Shown: piece after piece, positions 17,241 to 25,916 of the stretch
How positions within the stretch are numbered: the stretch's first letter is position 1
How the letters are laid out: the number at the start of each line of letters is the position of its first letter
Source: Planctomycetota bacterium
Lineage (GTDB): Bacteria > Planctomycetota > Planctomycetia > Planctomycetales > Planctomycetaceae
Assembly: GCA_018242525.1 (NCBI GenBank)
Contig: JAFEBS010000064.1
Location: 1 to 64,000, forward strand
Length of the DNA: 64,000 nt
Direction: 5' to 3'
Position numbers and translations under genes: made by a program
The notes under the pieces: model-generated
Seen by the model: the letters and a program-made list of their open reading frames with translations, nothing else
Told to the model about the DNA's origin: nothing
Database searches by the model: none

Positions 17241-18275
17241 TCAATAGGAACTGATTTCTCCACCCGCCACGGTCCCGAGCCCGCGCCAGACCCAGCCATC
17301 GACGGACGACGAAACAAAGCGGACAGATCCATCACAAAACAGAGAATGAACTCCACCAGCATGATGGCTGCGCGATGTGATGGCGGCAAACGTCGGTCCC
17401 CCGATTCGCTCACGCTGGCTGTTCAAGTCCACGTCCGGATACGCATTCCCCGGTCCCCCGGGGGTTGCCTTGTTGGGGGGCCATGCGGTGGTAAACCCGT
17501 TGTGGTGCACCGTCAATTCGGCCCATTGCGAATGAGCGTTCAGCAGAAACGTGCAACCGGCCGACCGATACTCCGGGGCAACCGTTTGTGGATCCGCGGT
17601 GGGGGGAGGGATGTAGGTGGGATCCTGAATGTTGGACAGCGCGCCGCAATCACGCACATAGGGCTGATAATTCTTTACTTCCGACATCATCAGTGTCTGG
17701 CTGGTCCCATCGACAAAGTCGCCCATCCGTCGACTGAGATTAACGCCAAACGCAGATCGTGTGGGCGGGCCCCCATTCGGCCCGGCCCAGACATACCAGT
17801 CACCCATGCTGAACCCATAATTGACCCCGCCGATTGTGCCGAACGAGACGTCAACCACAGGTTCACGGCGCGGCTCGCTGGGACACAGAAAGATCTGTGT
17901 CACCCGCGCCACGGCCGGCATGTTGGCCGGATCCCCATACGCCAGATTGATGTTGATCGCATTAAACGTGTTGGCCTGATCGACGTACGGCAGGATCCGC
18001 GCATGCGGTCCCAGGTAACTGGTCCACAGTCCACCTCCGGGCAATTTGACGACGACCGCGGTGGGAGGCAGGCAACCCATCGTCGATTCGTAGTTGTGAA
18101 TTGCCAATCCCAACTGTTTTAGGTGGTTCTTGCATTGCACGCGCCGCGCCGCTTCGCGGGCCTGCTGCACCGCAGGGAGCAACAGAGCAATCAACACGGC
18201 GATGATGGCGATCACCACCAGCAGTTCGATCAGTGTGAATGCCCTTCGTCGACGATGAAGTGAGACACCCGACAT
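17241..18275 (-). CDS. DUF1559 pilin-like protein
   Basis: A 344-residue protein starting MSGVSLHRRRRA, then FTLIELLVVIAIIAVLIALL and PAVQQAREAARRVQC. LCPSEPRREP, the DFVDGTSQTLMMSEV block and SLFCDGSVRFVSSSV are the DUF1559 signatures. The fold is a class III/pseudopilin-like membrane helix with an extracytoplasmic globular domain. It heads a two-gene unit with the lipoprotein at 16848-17222. Confidence 0.93.
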   Translation of the reverse strand: MSGVSLHRRRRAFTLIELLVVIAIIAVLIALLLPAVQQAREAARRVQCKNHLKQLGLAIHNYESTMGCLPPTAVVVKLPGGGLWTSYLGPHARILPYVDQANTFNAININLAYGDPANMPAVARVTQIFLCPSEPRREPVVDVSFGTIGGVNYGFSMGDWYVWAGPNGGPPTRSAFGVNLSRRMGDFVDGTSQTLMMSEVKNYQPYVRDCGALSNIQDPTYIPPPTADPQTVAPEYRSAGCTFLLNAHSQWAELTVHHNGFTTAWPPNKATPGGPGNAYPDVDLNSQRERIGGPTFAAITSRSHHAGGVHSLFCDGSVRFVSSSVDGWVWRGLGTVAGGEISSY

Positions 18276-18353
18276 GCCTGGTTCGCCTGGATTCGGTGGA
18301 GTTCAATGCCACGAGACATTCTGACTGTCAGGTCACTGATTTCAAGCCCCCCA

Positions 18354-18369
18354 CTCAGAATATTCTGAG
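18354..18369. promoter_or_regulatory. Perfect 16-bp palindrome, possible operator
   Basis: CTCAGAATATTCTGAG is fully self-complementary, with an AT-rich centre, 79 bp upstream of the minus-strand DUF1559 start at 18275. The form suits a homodimeric repressor site, but no binding protein is known. Confidence 0.35.
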
Positions 18370-18720
18370 ACTCAATAGAACTTGTGATGTTCACTGAACA
18401 CACCTGACATTGGCGGTCTCAAGCGACCCGTTTGGCACAGGTAGAAAACAATTTGACCACTCGCACATTGGTACCGCAGTCCCGCGAACGCAAGCTGCGG
18501 AACGCTCAATGGCTTCAAGGCGGAACTGGCAAAGCCTGACGCGATCCACGTGCCGGTGGTGAAGTCTGTTTTTTCAACACCGATGTCGAAATGCCCTCGC
18601 CTGAAGTGGTCCTGTCGCGCCCACCCGGTGTCACTGGAACACGAGCCCTGGCCTTAACTCTGCGTACCAGAACGTATTTGAGTTATCGTCAGGTGAGATC
18701 GTGGATCACACCTTCTGACA

Positions 18721-18736
18721 TGGCATGATGATTGCT
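18721..18736 (+). promoter_or_regulatory. Sigma-54-type promoter match
   Basis: TGGCATGATGATTGCT matches the -24/-12 consensus TGGCAC-N5-TTGCW at all positions but one (T for C), with the required spacing between GG and GC. It is about 90 bases upstream of the DUF1559 start at 18825. Confidence 0.45.
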
Positions 18737-18824
18737 TGCCGCGATCTCACTGCGGGAGATTCGAGAGTCTCCAGATCGACCCCTGGGGATGGTACTTCCC
18801 CGTCATAACGAAAGTGAGAGCCGC

Positions 18825-19853
18825 ATGCGAACTGGTCGCACATCCGTAACTGTGGTGAACCCGAGTCGAAATCGACGCGGATTTACGATGATCGAAATGC
18901 TGGTCGTAATTGGCATCATCGCTGTACTGGCCGCGTTGATCCTGCCGGCGCTGCAGGCATCACGTGAAGCCGCACGTTCGACACAGTGCATTTCCAATCT
19001 CAAGCAATTGGGACTGGCGATCACGATGTTCCACGATCAGAACGGAGAATACCCGCAGTATCGCGCCGAGTATCCTCCGGTCACCAACAAGTACGGTGTT
19101 GTTCGACCACGATGGCAGTGGGAAATGGCCTCTCTGCTCGGCGGCTGGGCACAGCATCCAGATCTGATCACTGCCGTCGGAACGGCCGACACCACCTACA
19201 CCTATGTACCGCTGGACAATAAGGTTCTCGTCTGTCCGTCGATGAATTCCAGTTACATCAGCCCTGGCAACGCCATTCCCGACGTTCAGAGCATCCGGAA
19301 TGGATCGTACGGCTACAACTGGGGCTACCTGGGGAACAACCGGACCCTGGTTGATGGCGATAACACGACCTCGACATTGCGGTATCCGGTTGCCAGCGTC
19401 AAGGAGCCGAGTCGAACAATTGCGTTTGCGGACAGCCGTGGCGGCGCGATCCCGCATGGTGGACACTCCATGACCCTGGATCCCCCGCACATGGTGCGGC
19501 GCACCGACAACCTGGCGGTGAATTCCCCCTACTGGCAGCAAGCGTTTTTCGGCGCAGCATATTCCTCGGGTGTCGGTCCGGCAGGCGTCAATCCTTATGG
19601 CCCCGACGAAGGGACGCCTGACATTGTGGTCCCATTCTCACCGGCCGAAGCCCGGCATGCGGGCCGGGTGAACGTCGTGTTTCTTGATGGTCACACGGAA
19701 AGTCTGAGCCTGCAGGCATTGGGATATGTGCTGGTGAATGGAATCCCGCAATGCCAGACTTCGGCGACGCCGCTGACCGGTGCCAACAACGCGCTTTGGA
19801 CCGGCCGCGGACTTGACGATTACTCGGTGAACTATGCCATCGATTCCCCCTGA
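18825..19853 (+). CDS. DUF1559 / type II secretion pseudopilin-like protein
   Basis: A 342-residue protein. The N-terminal leader MRTGRTSVTVVNPSRNRRG precedes FTMIEMLVVIGIIAVLAALI and PALQASREAARSTQC, a prepilin-peptidase type site. The C-terminal region has HAGRVNVVFLDGHTESLS. The sequence differs more from the other three paralogues here (MIEMLVVIG instead of LIELLVVIA), and it is the only one on the plus strand. ATG 18825 was chosen because the upstream extension would need a TTG start inside the promoter-like site. Confidence 0.9.
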   Translation: MRTGRTSVTVVNPSRNRRGFTMIEMLVVIGIIAVLAALILPALQASREAARSTQCISNLKQLGLAITMFHDQNGEYPQYRAEYPPVTNKYGVVRPRWQWEMASLLGGWAQHPDLITAVGTADTTYTYVPLDNKVLVCPSMNSSYISPGNAIPDVQSIRNGSYGYNWGYLGNNRTLVDGDNTTSTLRYPVASVKEPSRTIAFADSRGGAIPHGGHSMTLDPPHMVRRTDNLAVNSPYWQQAFFGAAYSSGVGPAGVNPYGPDEGTPDIVVPFSPAEARHAGRVNVVFLDGHTESLSLQALGYVLVNGIPQCQTSATPLTGANNALWTGRGLDDYSVNYAIDSP

Positions 19854-19864
19854 TGCCCCGCCCC

Positions 19865-19896
19865 GGCCGCGCCGATCACACAGGATCGGTGCGGCC
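19865..19896 (+). terminator. Strong intergenic hairpin
   Basis: GGCCGCGCCGATC and GATCGGTGCGGCC pair over 13 bp with one mismatch and a 6-base loop, between the DUF1559 stop and the next start. There is no T-tract. It may attenuate or separate expression of the two genes. Confidence 0.45.
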
Positions 19897-19915
19897 CACC
19901 TGTTGAAGGGAAGTG

Positions 19916-21694
19916 ATGTCGTCCTACTCCGATCCACTCGTCGATTCGCCCGTTTTGTCAACACCCCTGAGTGACCGTGACGGGAACGAACCACTCCAGC
20001 GGCTTTGTGAAGCCTTGCTGGCATGGATGGGGCGTGAATCGTCGCCGGGAAAGTCGCGGATCCTGGCGGAATTGACACGGACGCTCGGGCAGAGTTGCGG
20101 CGACTCATTGCAGATGCTGCGTCAGGAATGGCAGGCTGTCGAAGAGGCTCGACAACGACTGCAGTCGCTGGCAACATCTTCCACAATTCATCTGGGAGAC
20201 GATGGCGACAGTGTCCTGGAACGGTTGCAAGATCACAGTCAGCAGTTGTCGGGCGTCATCGACGGGTTGGCGTCGATCCACTCCGCCGCAGCCAGCCCGT
20301 CCGCGGGACCTGCACTACGATCCTATCCAACGGCACACACCGCGGCCCCGGTTTCTGTCTGGACCAAAGACACCTCGGATCCACCAGTCAGTGTCGTGAT
20401 GCCTCCCGAATCTCGACCGGAATCCGCTCCCTGTCCTCCACTGATGCCGGCCCCCGACCCGACGGTCTCGGTCTGGCTGCAGCAGGGGCGGCGGCGATTG
20501 CGGCAGGGTGATGCGGCCGGGGCGATCGAGGATCTGACTCACGCTTTGGGTCAAAACGAACATGACTCGCTGGCGTACTGTTGTCGCGGGGATGCTCATT
20601 CGCTCAATCGATCGTTTGCCGCAGCGATCGCGGATTACTCCCGGGCGCTGGAGATTCAGCCGAATTATTTTCTTCCCAAGTACAACCGGGCCGTTGTCTA
20701 TCGGCTGAACGGCGACCTGTCCGAGGCGCTGGAGCAATTCAATGAGATTGTCCGTCTTCGGCCCGATCACGGTTCCGCGTATTTGAATCGGGGCCTGGTC
20801 TTTGAACTGCAGGGAGAGTTCAAGCAGGCGGAACTGGACTATCGAAAAGCCCTGCGATATTCGCCGAAATCGTCGGAAGCATTGGAACGATTGCAGGCGA
20901 TCCGCGTGTTGCTGCCGGACAAACCGGAACCTGTCCGACGGCCCGCGCCGGCAGACCTCTCGCCGACTCAGTCGTCAGTGCCGCCAAGGGATGAACGGCC
21001 AGCGAAGTCCGATCTTGACAAGATTCCGGCCCGTCGAGAGATCCAGGACAGCCTGGTCGTCCGCTGCCCGAGTTGTGACGAGGAAACGGCCATTCATTGG
21101 AACAAGCTGCAGACGGGACGAGTACTGACGTGTCCGCATTGTCACACGAATTACACCACGAAACCGAATGGCGAACTGGGTGAAGTGTTCAAGGATGCAA
21201 CCGGACGCTGGTTGTTTCGCGCGTCGTTCAACGCCCGGCTGCGATCGATCCGGGAACGCAGGCTGCAGATTGCGGGCATTGTCAGCGTTGTCGTTCTGCT
21301 GGTGATGGTCTGGTGGGTCCCCAGAACGAGTCAAAGTGCTCCCCAGAGTGAAGCCAGTCTGCCAGTGGACCTGGAACCGCGTGCGGAACTGTTTGCCCGT
21401 GCCTGGCTGGCGGCGGATTCCAGAACACTGCGCCGGCTGACAGATCCGGTTCAAGACAGGTTGCTGTTTAACTGGCTCAGACGCAATCCACCGCCCCACG
21501 TTGCCGTGAGTCCTGATGAACTGGAAAAGACGCTGAAATGCGAAGTCACCCGACTGCCAGGCCAGCCGCCAACGACCTGGGTCCAGGTTCGCGTTGCAGG
21601 CTTCGAGGGTTCGTCTGGGGCTCCCATCGAAATGCGGCTGGCGTGGGAAGCCCGATCGGATGTGTGGCACTTCCAACCGAATCCGCAATTGTAG
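19916..21694 (+). CDS. TPR protein with zinc ribbon and one membrane span
   Basis: A 592-residue protein. Residues about 1-120 are helical; about 185-320 contain four TPR units (GDAAGAIEDLTHALGQN, RSFAAAIADYSRALEIQP, GDLSEALEQFNEIVRL, GEFKQAELDYRKALRY). A zinc-ribbon pair, CPSCDEE near residue 383 and CPHCHTN near 406, follows. One membrane span (IAGIVSVVVLLVMVWWV, about 449-468) leads to a roughly 120-residue C-terminal domain. The N-terminal part is probably cytoplasmic, acting as a scaffold. ATG 19916 has AAGGGA upstream. No specific partner is evident. Confidence 0.85.
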   Translation: MSSYSDPLVDSPVLSTPLSDRDGNEPLQRLCEALLAWMGRESSPGKSRILAELTRTLGQSCGDSLQMLRQEWQAVEEARQRLQSLATSSTIHLGDDGDSVLERLQDHSQQLSGVIDGLASIHSAAASPSAGPALRSYPTAHTAAPVSVWTKDTSDPPVSVVMPPESRPESAPCPPLMPAPDPTVSVWLQQGRRRLRQGDAAGAIEDLTHALGQNEHDSLAYCCRGDAHSLNRSFAAAIADYSRALEIQPNYFLPKYNRAVVYRLNGDLSEALEQFNEIVRLRPDHGSAYLNRGLVFELQGEFKQAELDYRKALRYSPKSSEALERLQAIRVLLPDKPEPVRRPAPADLSPTQSSVPPRDERPAKSDLDKIPARREIQDSLVVRCPSCDEETAIHWNKLQTGRVLTCPHCHTNYTTKPNGELGEVFKDATGRWLFRASFNARLRSIRERRLQIAGIVSVVVLLVMVWWVPRTSQSAPQSEASLPVDLEPRAELFARAWLAADSRTLRRLTDPVQDRLLFNWLRRNPPPHVAVSPDELEKTLKCEVTRLPGQPPTTWVQVRVAGFEGSSGAPIEMRLAWEARSDVWHFQPNPQL

Positions 21695-21817
21695 GGCACA
21701 ATTCCGCTCTAGTCACAGTTTCCGGCATCTGCTATCAACCGGCAGAATCTGCCGTTGGATGACGGCGGGCGAGGAAACTCGTTTTGAGTCGCGCAGGGAT
21801 TGCGCAGGAAATACGCC

Positions 21818-23257
21818 ATGACATGGACGTTGAAAATGCGTGTCGGAAGCCTTGCGGTGGCACTGGTCGCCCTGGGCTGCAATAGCGGTCCGCTGGGGGG
21901 CACCACGTATCGCACGGTTCCGGCGGGAGCGGGCGCTCCGGATAGTCGTCCGCCGATTGCAAGTCAACCGATCCTGACACCATCGACCGTGACGTCGGTC
22001 CAGGTTCTGCCGTTTGCCACGCTGCCACCCTATGCCACCACGCAGGCTCAAAACGGGAGTGTTCGCCCCCTGGCAATGCTTGCGTCCAATGATCCAACGA
22101 TCGACGGGCGCAGTCTGCCGTTCATGAATCGTTCGGCCCAGTCGCCTCGGGCGGGTGGGGCCAGAACTCGCAAACTCACAATCAATTCGTCGGCCGCGTC
22201 GCCGCAAATCGGAGCGCTGGCCAATGGACTTCCCCCTTCCCCTCAAGAGGATCTGCGGTACCGCGGCGGTCGCACAATCCGCGATTTGACCTGGGCCAAT
22301 GTCTACGTGGGGGGCCAGGCGGCCTGGGACAAGAACGACTGGCAGAGCATCGACAAGGCCCTCGCCGCAGCCATGACGGATGAAAACCTGAACAATGTCA
22401 TTCGACAGTACTTCAACAATCAGCCGCTGAAAAACACGTTCAAGGGGTCGTTCTTCCTGTCCGGATGGAAGCCCACGTTTGTTGCCAAATCCGAACTGGA
22501 ACGACAGGTGGGGGCGCTTTACAACGGCGGCGCGTTCAAGGGATTCGATCTGCCCAACACGGTTGTCAATTTCATGTTGCCGCGGGGAACAGTCCTGGGA
22601 GATCCCAATGGCGGTGCCGCTGAAGCCCCAGTTTCCAACAAGGCAATCCCGCACGAAGAAGCGGAAGATTCCACCGGCGGACTGGGTGGTTATCACGGTT
22701 CCGTCCACGTGAATGGTGCAACCGTTTATTACGCGGTCGGCGTCTACTCAGAACGAACGGCCAACGGCGGTTCCAACGGGATTCCCGTGTTTGACCAGAA
22801 CTGGAAGAACGTCGTGGGGACGTTCTATCATGAATTGCAGGAGGCCCGGACAGACCCGGACGTTGGTGATGCCGCCGCCGGAATCGGCCCCGATCCGTCG
22901 CGATGGCTGGGTTGGACCTCCGACAGCGGCAACGAAATTGGCGATTATCCAATCGCGGAAGCTCGCGACCTGCGTTCGGTGTTTGCCGAAATTCCGCTCG
23001 CGGACGGTAGCGGATATGTGCCGATCCAGTTGCAGTATTCCAATGCCGTCCATGGTCCGGAAGGTCCCATTCCGTATCCTCATGGCATGGAGCCACCGCC
23101 CGGGACGAAGCCCCCGGTCAACAACCCGCCTACCAACAACAATCCACCCACCAATAATCAGCCGGTCATTACAGACCCGGACCTGGCACAACTGGTCAAA
23201 TCGTGGAATCAACTGGAAGACATCGTCAAGCAGATGATCCTCCGGCTGGCCCGGTAG
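21818..23257 (+). CDS. Exported lipoprotein with HExxEA motif, unknown function
   Basis: A 479-residue protein with a lipoprotein signal (VALVALGCNSG). Residues about 20-150 are low-complexity, Pro/Ser/Thr-rich. The conserved part (about 150-430) includes TIRDLTWANVYVGG, then YHELQEARTDPDVGD near residue 337, then GWTSDSGNEIGDYPI. An HE-x2-EA-x-TDP block followed by G-x-EIGD occurs in EXORDIUM-like and other secreted bacterial proteins, where it resembles a zinc-protease helix; activity is not shown. A Pro/Asn repeat (NPPTNNNPPTNN) links to a helical C-terminus. ATG 21818 has AGGA upstream. Confidence 0.75.
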   Translation: MTWTLKMRVGSLAVALVALGCNSGPLGGTTYRTVPAGAGAPDSRPPIASQPILTPSTVTSVQVLPFATLPPYATTQAQNGSVRPLAMLASNDPTIDGRSLPFMNRSAQSPRAGGARTRKLTINSSAASPQIGALANGLPPSPQEDLRYRGGRTIRDLTWANVYVGGQAAWDKNDWQSIDKALAAAMTDENLNNVIRQYFNNQPLKNTFKGSFFLSGWKPTFVAKSELERQVGALYNGGAFKGFDLPNTVVNFMLPRGTVLGDPNGGAAEAPVSNKAIPHEEAEDSTGGLGGYHGSVHVNGATVYYAVGVYSERTANGGSNGIPVFDQNWKNVVGTFYHELQEARTDPDVGDAAAGIGPDPSRWLGWTSDSGNEIGDYPIAEARDLRSVFAEIPLADGSGYVPIQLQYSNAVHGPEGPIPYPHGMEPPPGTKPPVNNPPTNNNPPTNNQPVITDPDLAQLVKSWNQLEDIVKQMILRLAR

Positions 23258-23306
23258 CGAATCAATTGCACTGAATGCTCTATCGGACACGGAAGATCAG
23301 CCCGCC

Positions 23307-24137
23307 ATGAAATCCATTCGCCACAAGAAGGCACTGGTCACCGGTGCCGCGTCAGGGATCGGACGCAGCATCGCCCTGGCATTGGCTGGCGAGGGAGCAG
23401 ATGTCTACCTGCTGGATGTTGATGAGATCGGCCTGGCGACGGTCGTCGCCGCCGCCAGGGCTCTGGGCGTGAATGCGATTGGTGCAAAGTGCGACCTGAG
23501 TCAGCCGGCCGAGATCAGCCGTGTGCTGGCGGAAATGCTTCGCGAATGGCCGCAGATCGACATCCTGGTCAATAATGCGGGGGTCGCCTACTATGGCCCG
23601 ACTCACTCGATGACGGCGGCCCAGTGGGACTGGTTGATGAACATCAATCTGCTGGCACCGATTCAAATCACGCGGACGCTGTTGCCAATCCTGCGTGAAC
23701 AGCCTGATGCGCATATTCTCAACGTGTGCAGCATCAGCGGACTGGTCGCGGGAGGCCGGTTCGCAGCCTACCATACCAGCAAATTTGGTTTGATCGGGTT
23801 CACGGAGGCACTGCGTGCCGAATACGGCCGACGCGGACTGGGTGTCTCCGCACTCTGCCCGGGACCGGTCCTGACCAACCTTTACAAATCGTGTGCGTCC
23901 ACGAAAAACGAGAAGACAGTCCCGGAACCACCGCGGTGGCTCTGCTGTTCCGTGGATGCGGTCTCTCGAGCGGCGATTCGTTCCATTCGACGCAACAAAC
24001 GATTGACACTGGTTGGCCCATTGGCACATTTGCTGGCCTGGTCCAAGTGGCTCGCTCCGTGGTTTCTGGATTTTCTCAACCACTTCAGCCGGAAGCGCAG
24101 GAAGTCCGTCGCCGCACCGGTTCGACGTGCTGCATGA
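23307..24137 (+). CDS. Short-chain dehydrogenase/reductase
   Basis: A 276-residue NAD(P)-dependent SDR. The cofactor-binding TGAASGIG (residues about 12-19), the NNAG motif, the catalytic Ser in CSISG and the YHTSK active-site pair are all present; Asp in LLDVDE at the end of beta-2 suggests NAD preference. The C-terminal 60 residues are basic and partly hydrophobic (LLAWSKWLAPWFLDFLNHF, then RKRRK), so it may associate with membranes. The substrate is unknown. The 50-bp gap to the preceding lipoprotein gene could mean co-transcription. Confidence 0.93.
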   Translation: MKSIRHKKALVTGAASGIGRSIALALAGEGADVYLLDVDEIGLATVVAAARALGVNAIGAKCDLSQPAEISRVLAEMLREWPQIDILVNNAGVAYYGPTHSMTAAQWDWLMNINLLAPIQITRTLLPILREQPDAHILNVCSISGLVAGGRFAAYHTSKFGLIGFTEALRAEYGRRGLGVSALCPGPVLTNLYKSCASTKNEKTVPEPPRWLCCSVDAVSRAAIRSIRRNKRLTLVGPLAHLLAWSKWLAPWFLDFLNHFSRKRRKSVAAPVRRAA

Positions 24138-24164
24138 CTGGCTGTGTTTCTGCCAGGACCAGTC

Positions 24165-25856
24165 TCAAAGAATATCCGGCAATTCCGTCATGAATTCCAT
24201 CTCCTCGGGGTTCACCGGAGCTGGCGCGGGCTTCGGGGGTGGCGCGGGCTTCACCGGAGCGGGTGCGGGCTTGGCTGCAGCCACCGGAGCGGCGGCAGGC
24301 TTGGGAGCTGGCGCGGCCGGGGGCGCGACGGGGGCAGGAGCTTTCGCAACCTGTGGCGGGACCGGTTGTGGTGGTGCAGATGGCATCGGCGGTGCGCCCG
24401 GCACGGCCGCCGCCGGCATGGCCTGCGGAGGAAATCCGGGAGGCATCCCCCCTGGCGGTGGCATGCCCGGGCCGGGCGGCATTGGACCACCAAATCCGGG
24501 CTGTGGAGGCATCCCGGGATTCGGATAACCGGGCATCCCCGGGGGCATTCCGGGTGGCATGCCTGGCATCCCTTGCGGTGGCATCCCTTGCGGTGGCATT
24601 CCCGGAGGCATGCCCGGCATGCCACCCGGCATCCCGTATTGTTGCGGTGGAAACTGGGGATAGCCGGGCTGCATGTACCCTTGCGGCGGCATCATCATCG
24701 GCTGGGGCATCATCATGGGCATCGGCATCATCGGTTGTTGCTGTGGCGCAGCCGTGCCAGGCTTCCCCTTGGCTTTGGCCTTGGCGTCTTCGCGATCCGT
24801 GGTCACCTTCGCATCCGCGGAGATCTTGGCGGCAGCCTTCTTCTTTTTGGCCTCCTTGGCTCTCTTTTCCTCTTCGAATTGACGCGCCAGTTCCGGGTTC
24901 GCCTCCAGCATGACCTTCAGCTTCGCATCCGCCCGGCTGTCCAGGCGTAGTTCGGTCAGGTTGTCCATCGTTTGCGATTTGGCTTCTTCTTCCTCCGCCG
25001 TCGTTTCCCGGACATCTTCCTTGAAGATGCGAATCCGTTTCAGTTCGCCCAGGACTTCATCGACGGACGAATGACGGTCCGTCGGCTTCTTCTTCAGCAA
25101 CCGAAACACCAGCCGGTCCATTTCCGGCGTCACATTTTTGTTGAACTCCGAGGGATTGGCGGGTTCATCACGCAGATGGCGTTTCAACAATTCTTCGGGT
25201 GTCGGGGCCTGAAACGGAGTTCGCCCCGTCAGTACTTCAAAGAAGAAGATCCCCAGGCTGTACAGGTCCGTCTGGAAGACCGGTGCCTGCTTCCGAATCG
25301 TTTCGGGAGCGATGTACGTCCGGGTCCCCTGGATCGTCTTCAGTTTCCCGCCGCCAACCATCTTGGCAAAGCCCTTCACCTCTTTACTGGACAGCGAAAA
25401 GTCCACCAGCCGGATTTCTCCCGCTTTGTTCATCAGGACGTTGTCGGGCTTGATGTCGCGATGAATCCATCCCTTGGAGTGAACGTGTGAGATCGCCTGG
25501 CAGACGCTTTCGAACAGCTTTCGGGCCCGGACCTGCACCGATACGATGTTCGATTTCAATTGCAGTTTGACGTTGGGTGCCCGGAAATGTTCCATCACCA
25601 TGTACGTGTTGTCACGGCTGCTGGAATACTTTTCGAGCTTCACAATCAGCGGGTGATCCAGCGTTTTCAGCACATCGGCTTCGTGTTTCAGGCTCGCCTT
25701 GTTCTCCTTGAAATCCGGAGAATCCTGCTTGAGCAGTTTCATGGCCAGATGACGGGTGGACCCCTGCTCGACAACTTCCCACACCTGGCTGCTGCCGCCG
25801 GTGGCAATACACATGACCAGCTTGTAAACACCGTCAATCAGTTCGTCGTCGGACAC
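24165..25856 (-). CDS. Ser/Thr protein kinase with GMPP-rich tail
   Basis: Hanks-type kinase, 563 residues from GTG 25856, which has AGGAG six bases upstream; a TTG at 25886 is less likely. The kinase domain covers residues about 8-280: a Gly-poor loop (ATGGSSQVWEV), Lys in LAMKLLK, HRDIKPDN, and DFS in place of DFG (LVDFSLSSKE), then TYIAPE. Next come a charged helical stretch (EEEKRAKEAKKKKAAAK) and about 170 residues of Met/Pro/Gly repeats (GMPPGMPPQGMPP), then Pro/Ala repeats. No membrane span is seen. The tail may be a disordered interaction or phase-forming region. The gene is convergent with the SDR gene (27-bp gap). Confidence 0.92.
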   Translation of the reverse strand: MSDDELIDGVYKLVMCIATGGSSQVWEVVEQGSTRHLAMKLLKQDSPDFKENKASLKHEADVLKTLDHPLIVKLEKYSSSRDNTYMVMEHFRAPNVKLQLKSNIVSVQVRARKLFESVCQAISHVHSKGWIHRDIKPDNVLMNKAGEIRLVDFSLSSKEVKGFAKMVGGGKLKTIQGTRTYIAPETIRKQAPVFQTDLYSLGIFFFEVLTGRTPFQAPTPEELLKRHLRDEPANPSEFNKNVTPEMDRLVFRLLKKKPTDRHSSVDEVLGELKRIRIFKEDVRETTAEEEEAKSQTMDNLTELRLDSRADAKLKVMLEANPELARQFEEEKRAKEAKKKKAAAKISADAKVTTDREDAKAKAKGKPGTAAPQQQPMMPMPMMMPQPMMMPPQGYMQPGYPQFPPQQYGMPGGMPGMPPGMPPQGMPPQGMPGMPPGMPPGMPGYPNPGMPPQPGFGGPMPPGPGMPPPGGMPPGFPPQAMPAAAVPGAPPMPSAPPQPVPPQVAKAPAPVAPPAAPAPKPAAAPVAAAKPAPAPVKPAPPPKPAPAPVNPEEMEFMTELPDIL

Positions 25857-25916
25857 GATGAACTCCTGGATGCGCTGCCTGGGCAAAAAGCTGGGCGGCG
25901 GAGACTTGGAATAGAA

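Larger units (their letters stand above)
18276..18824. other. Divergent intergenic region, 549 bp
   Basis: Separates a minus-strand and a plus-strand DUF1559 gene. It holds a perfect 16-bp palindrome (18354-18369) and a sigma-54-like promoter (18721-18736), listed separately. No open frame with coding character is visible in the rest. Confidence 0.6.
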
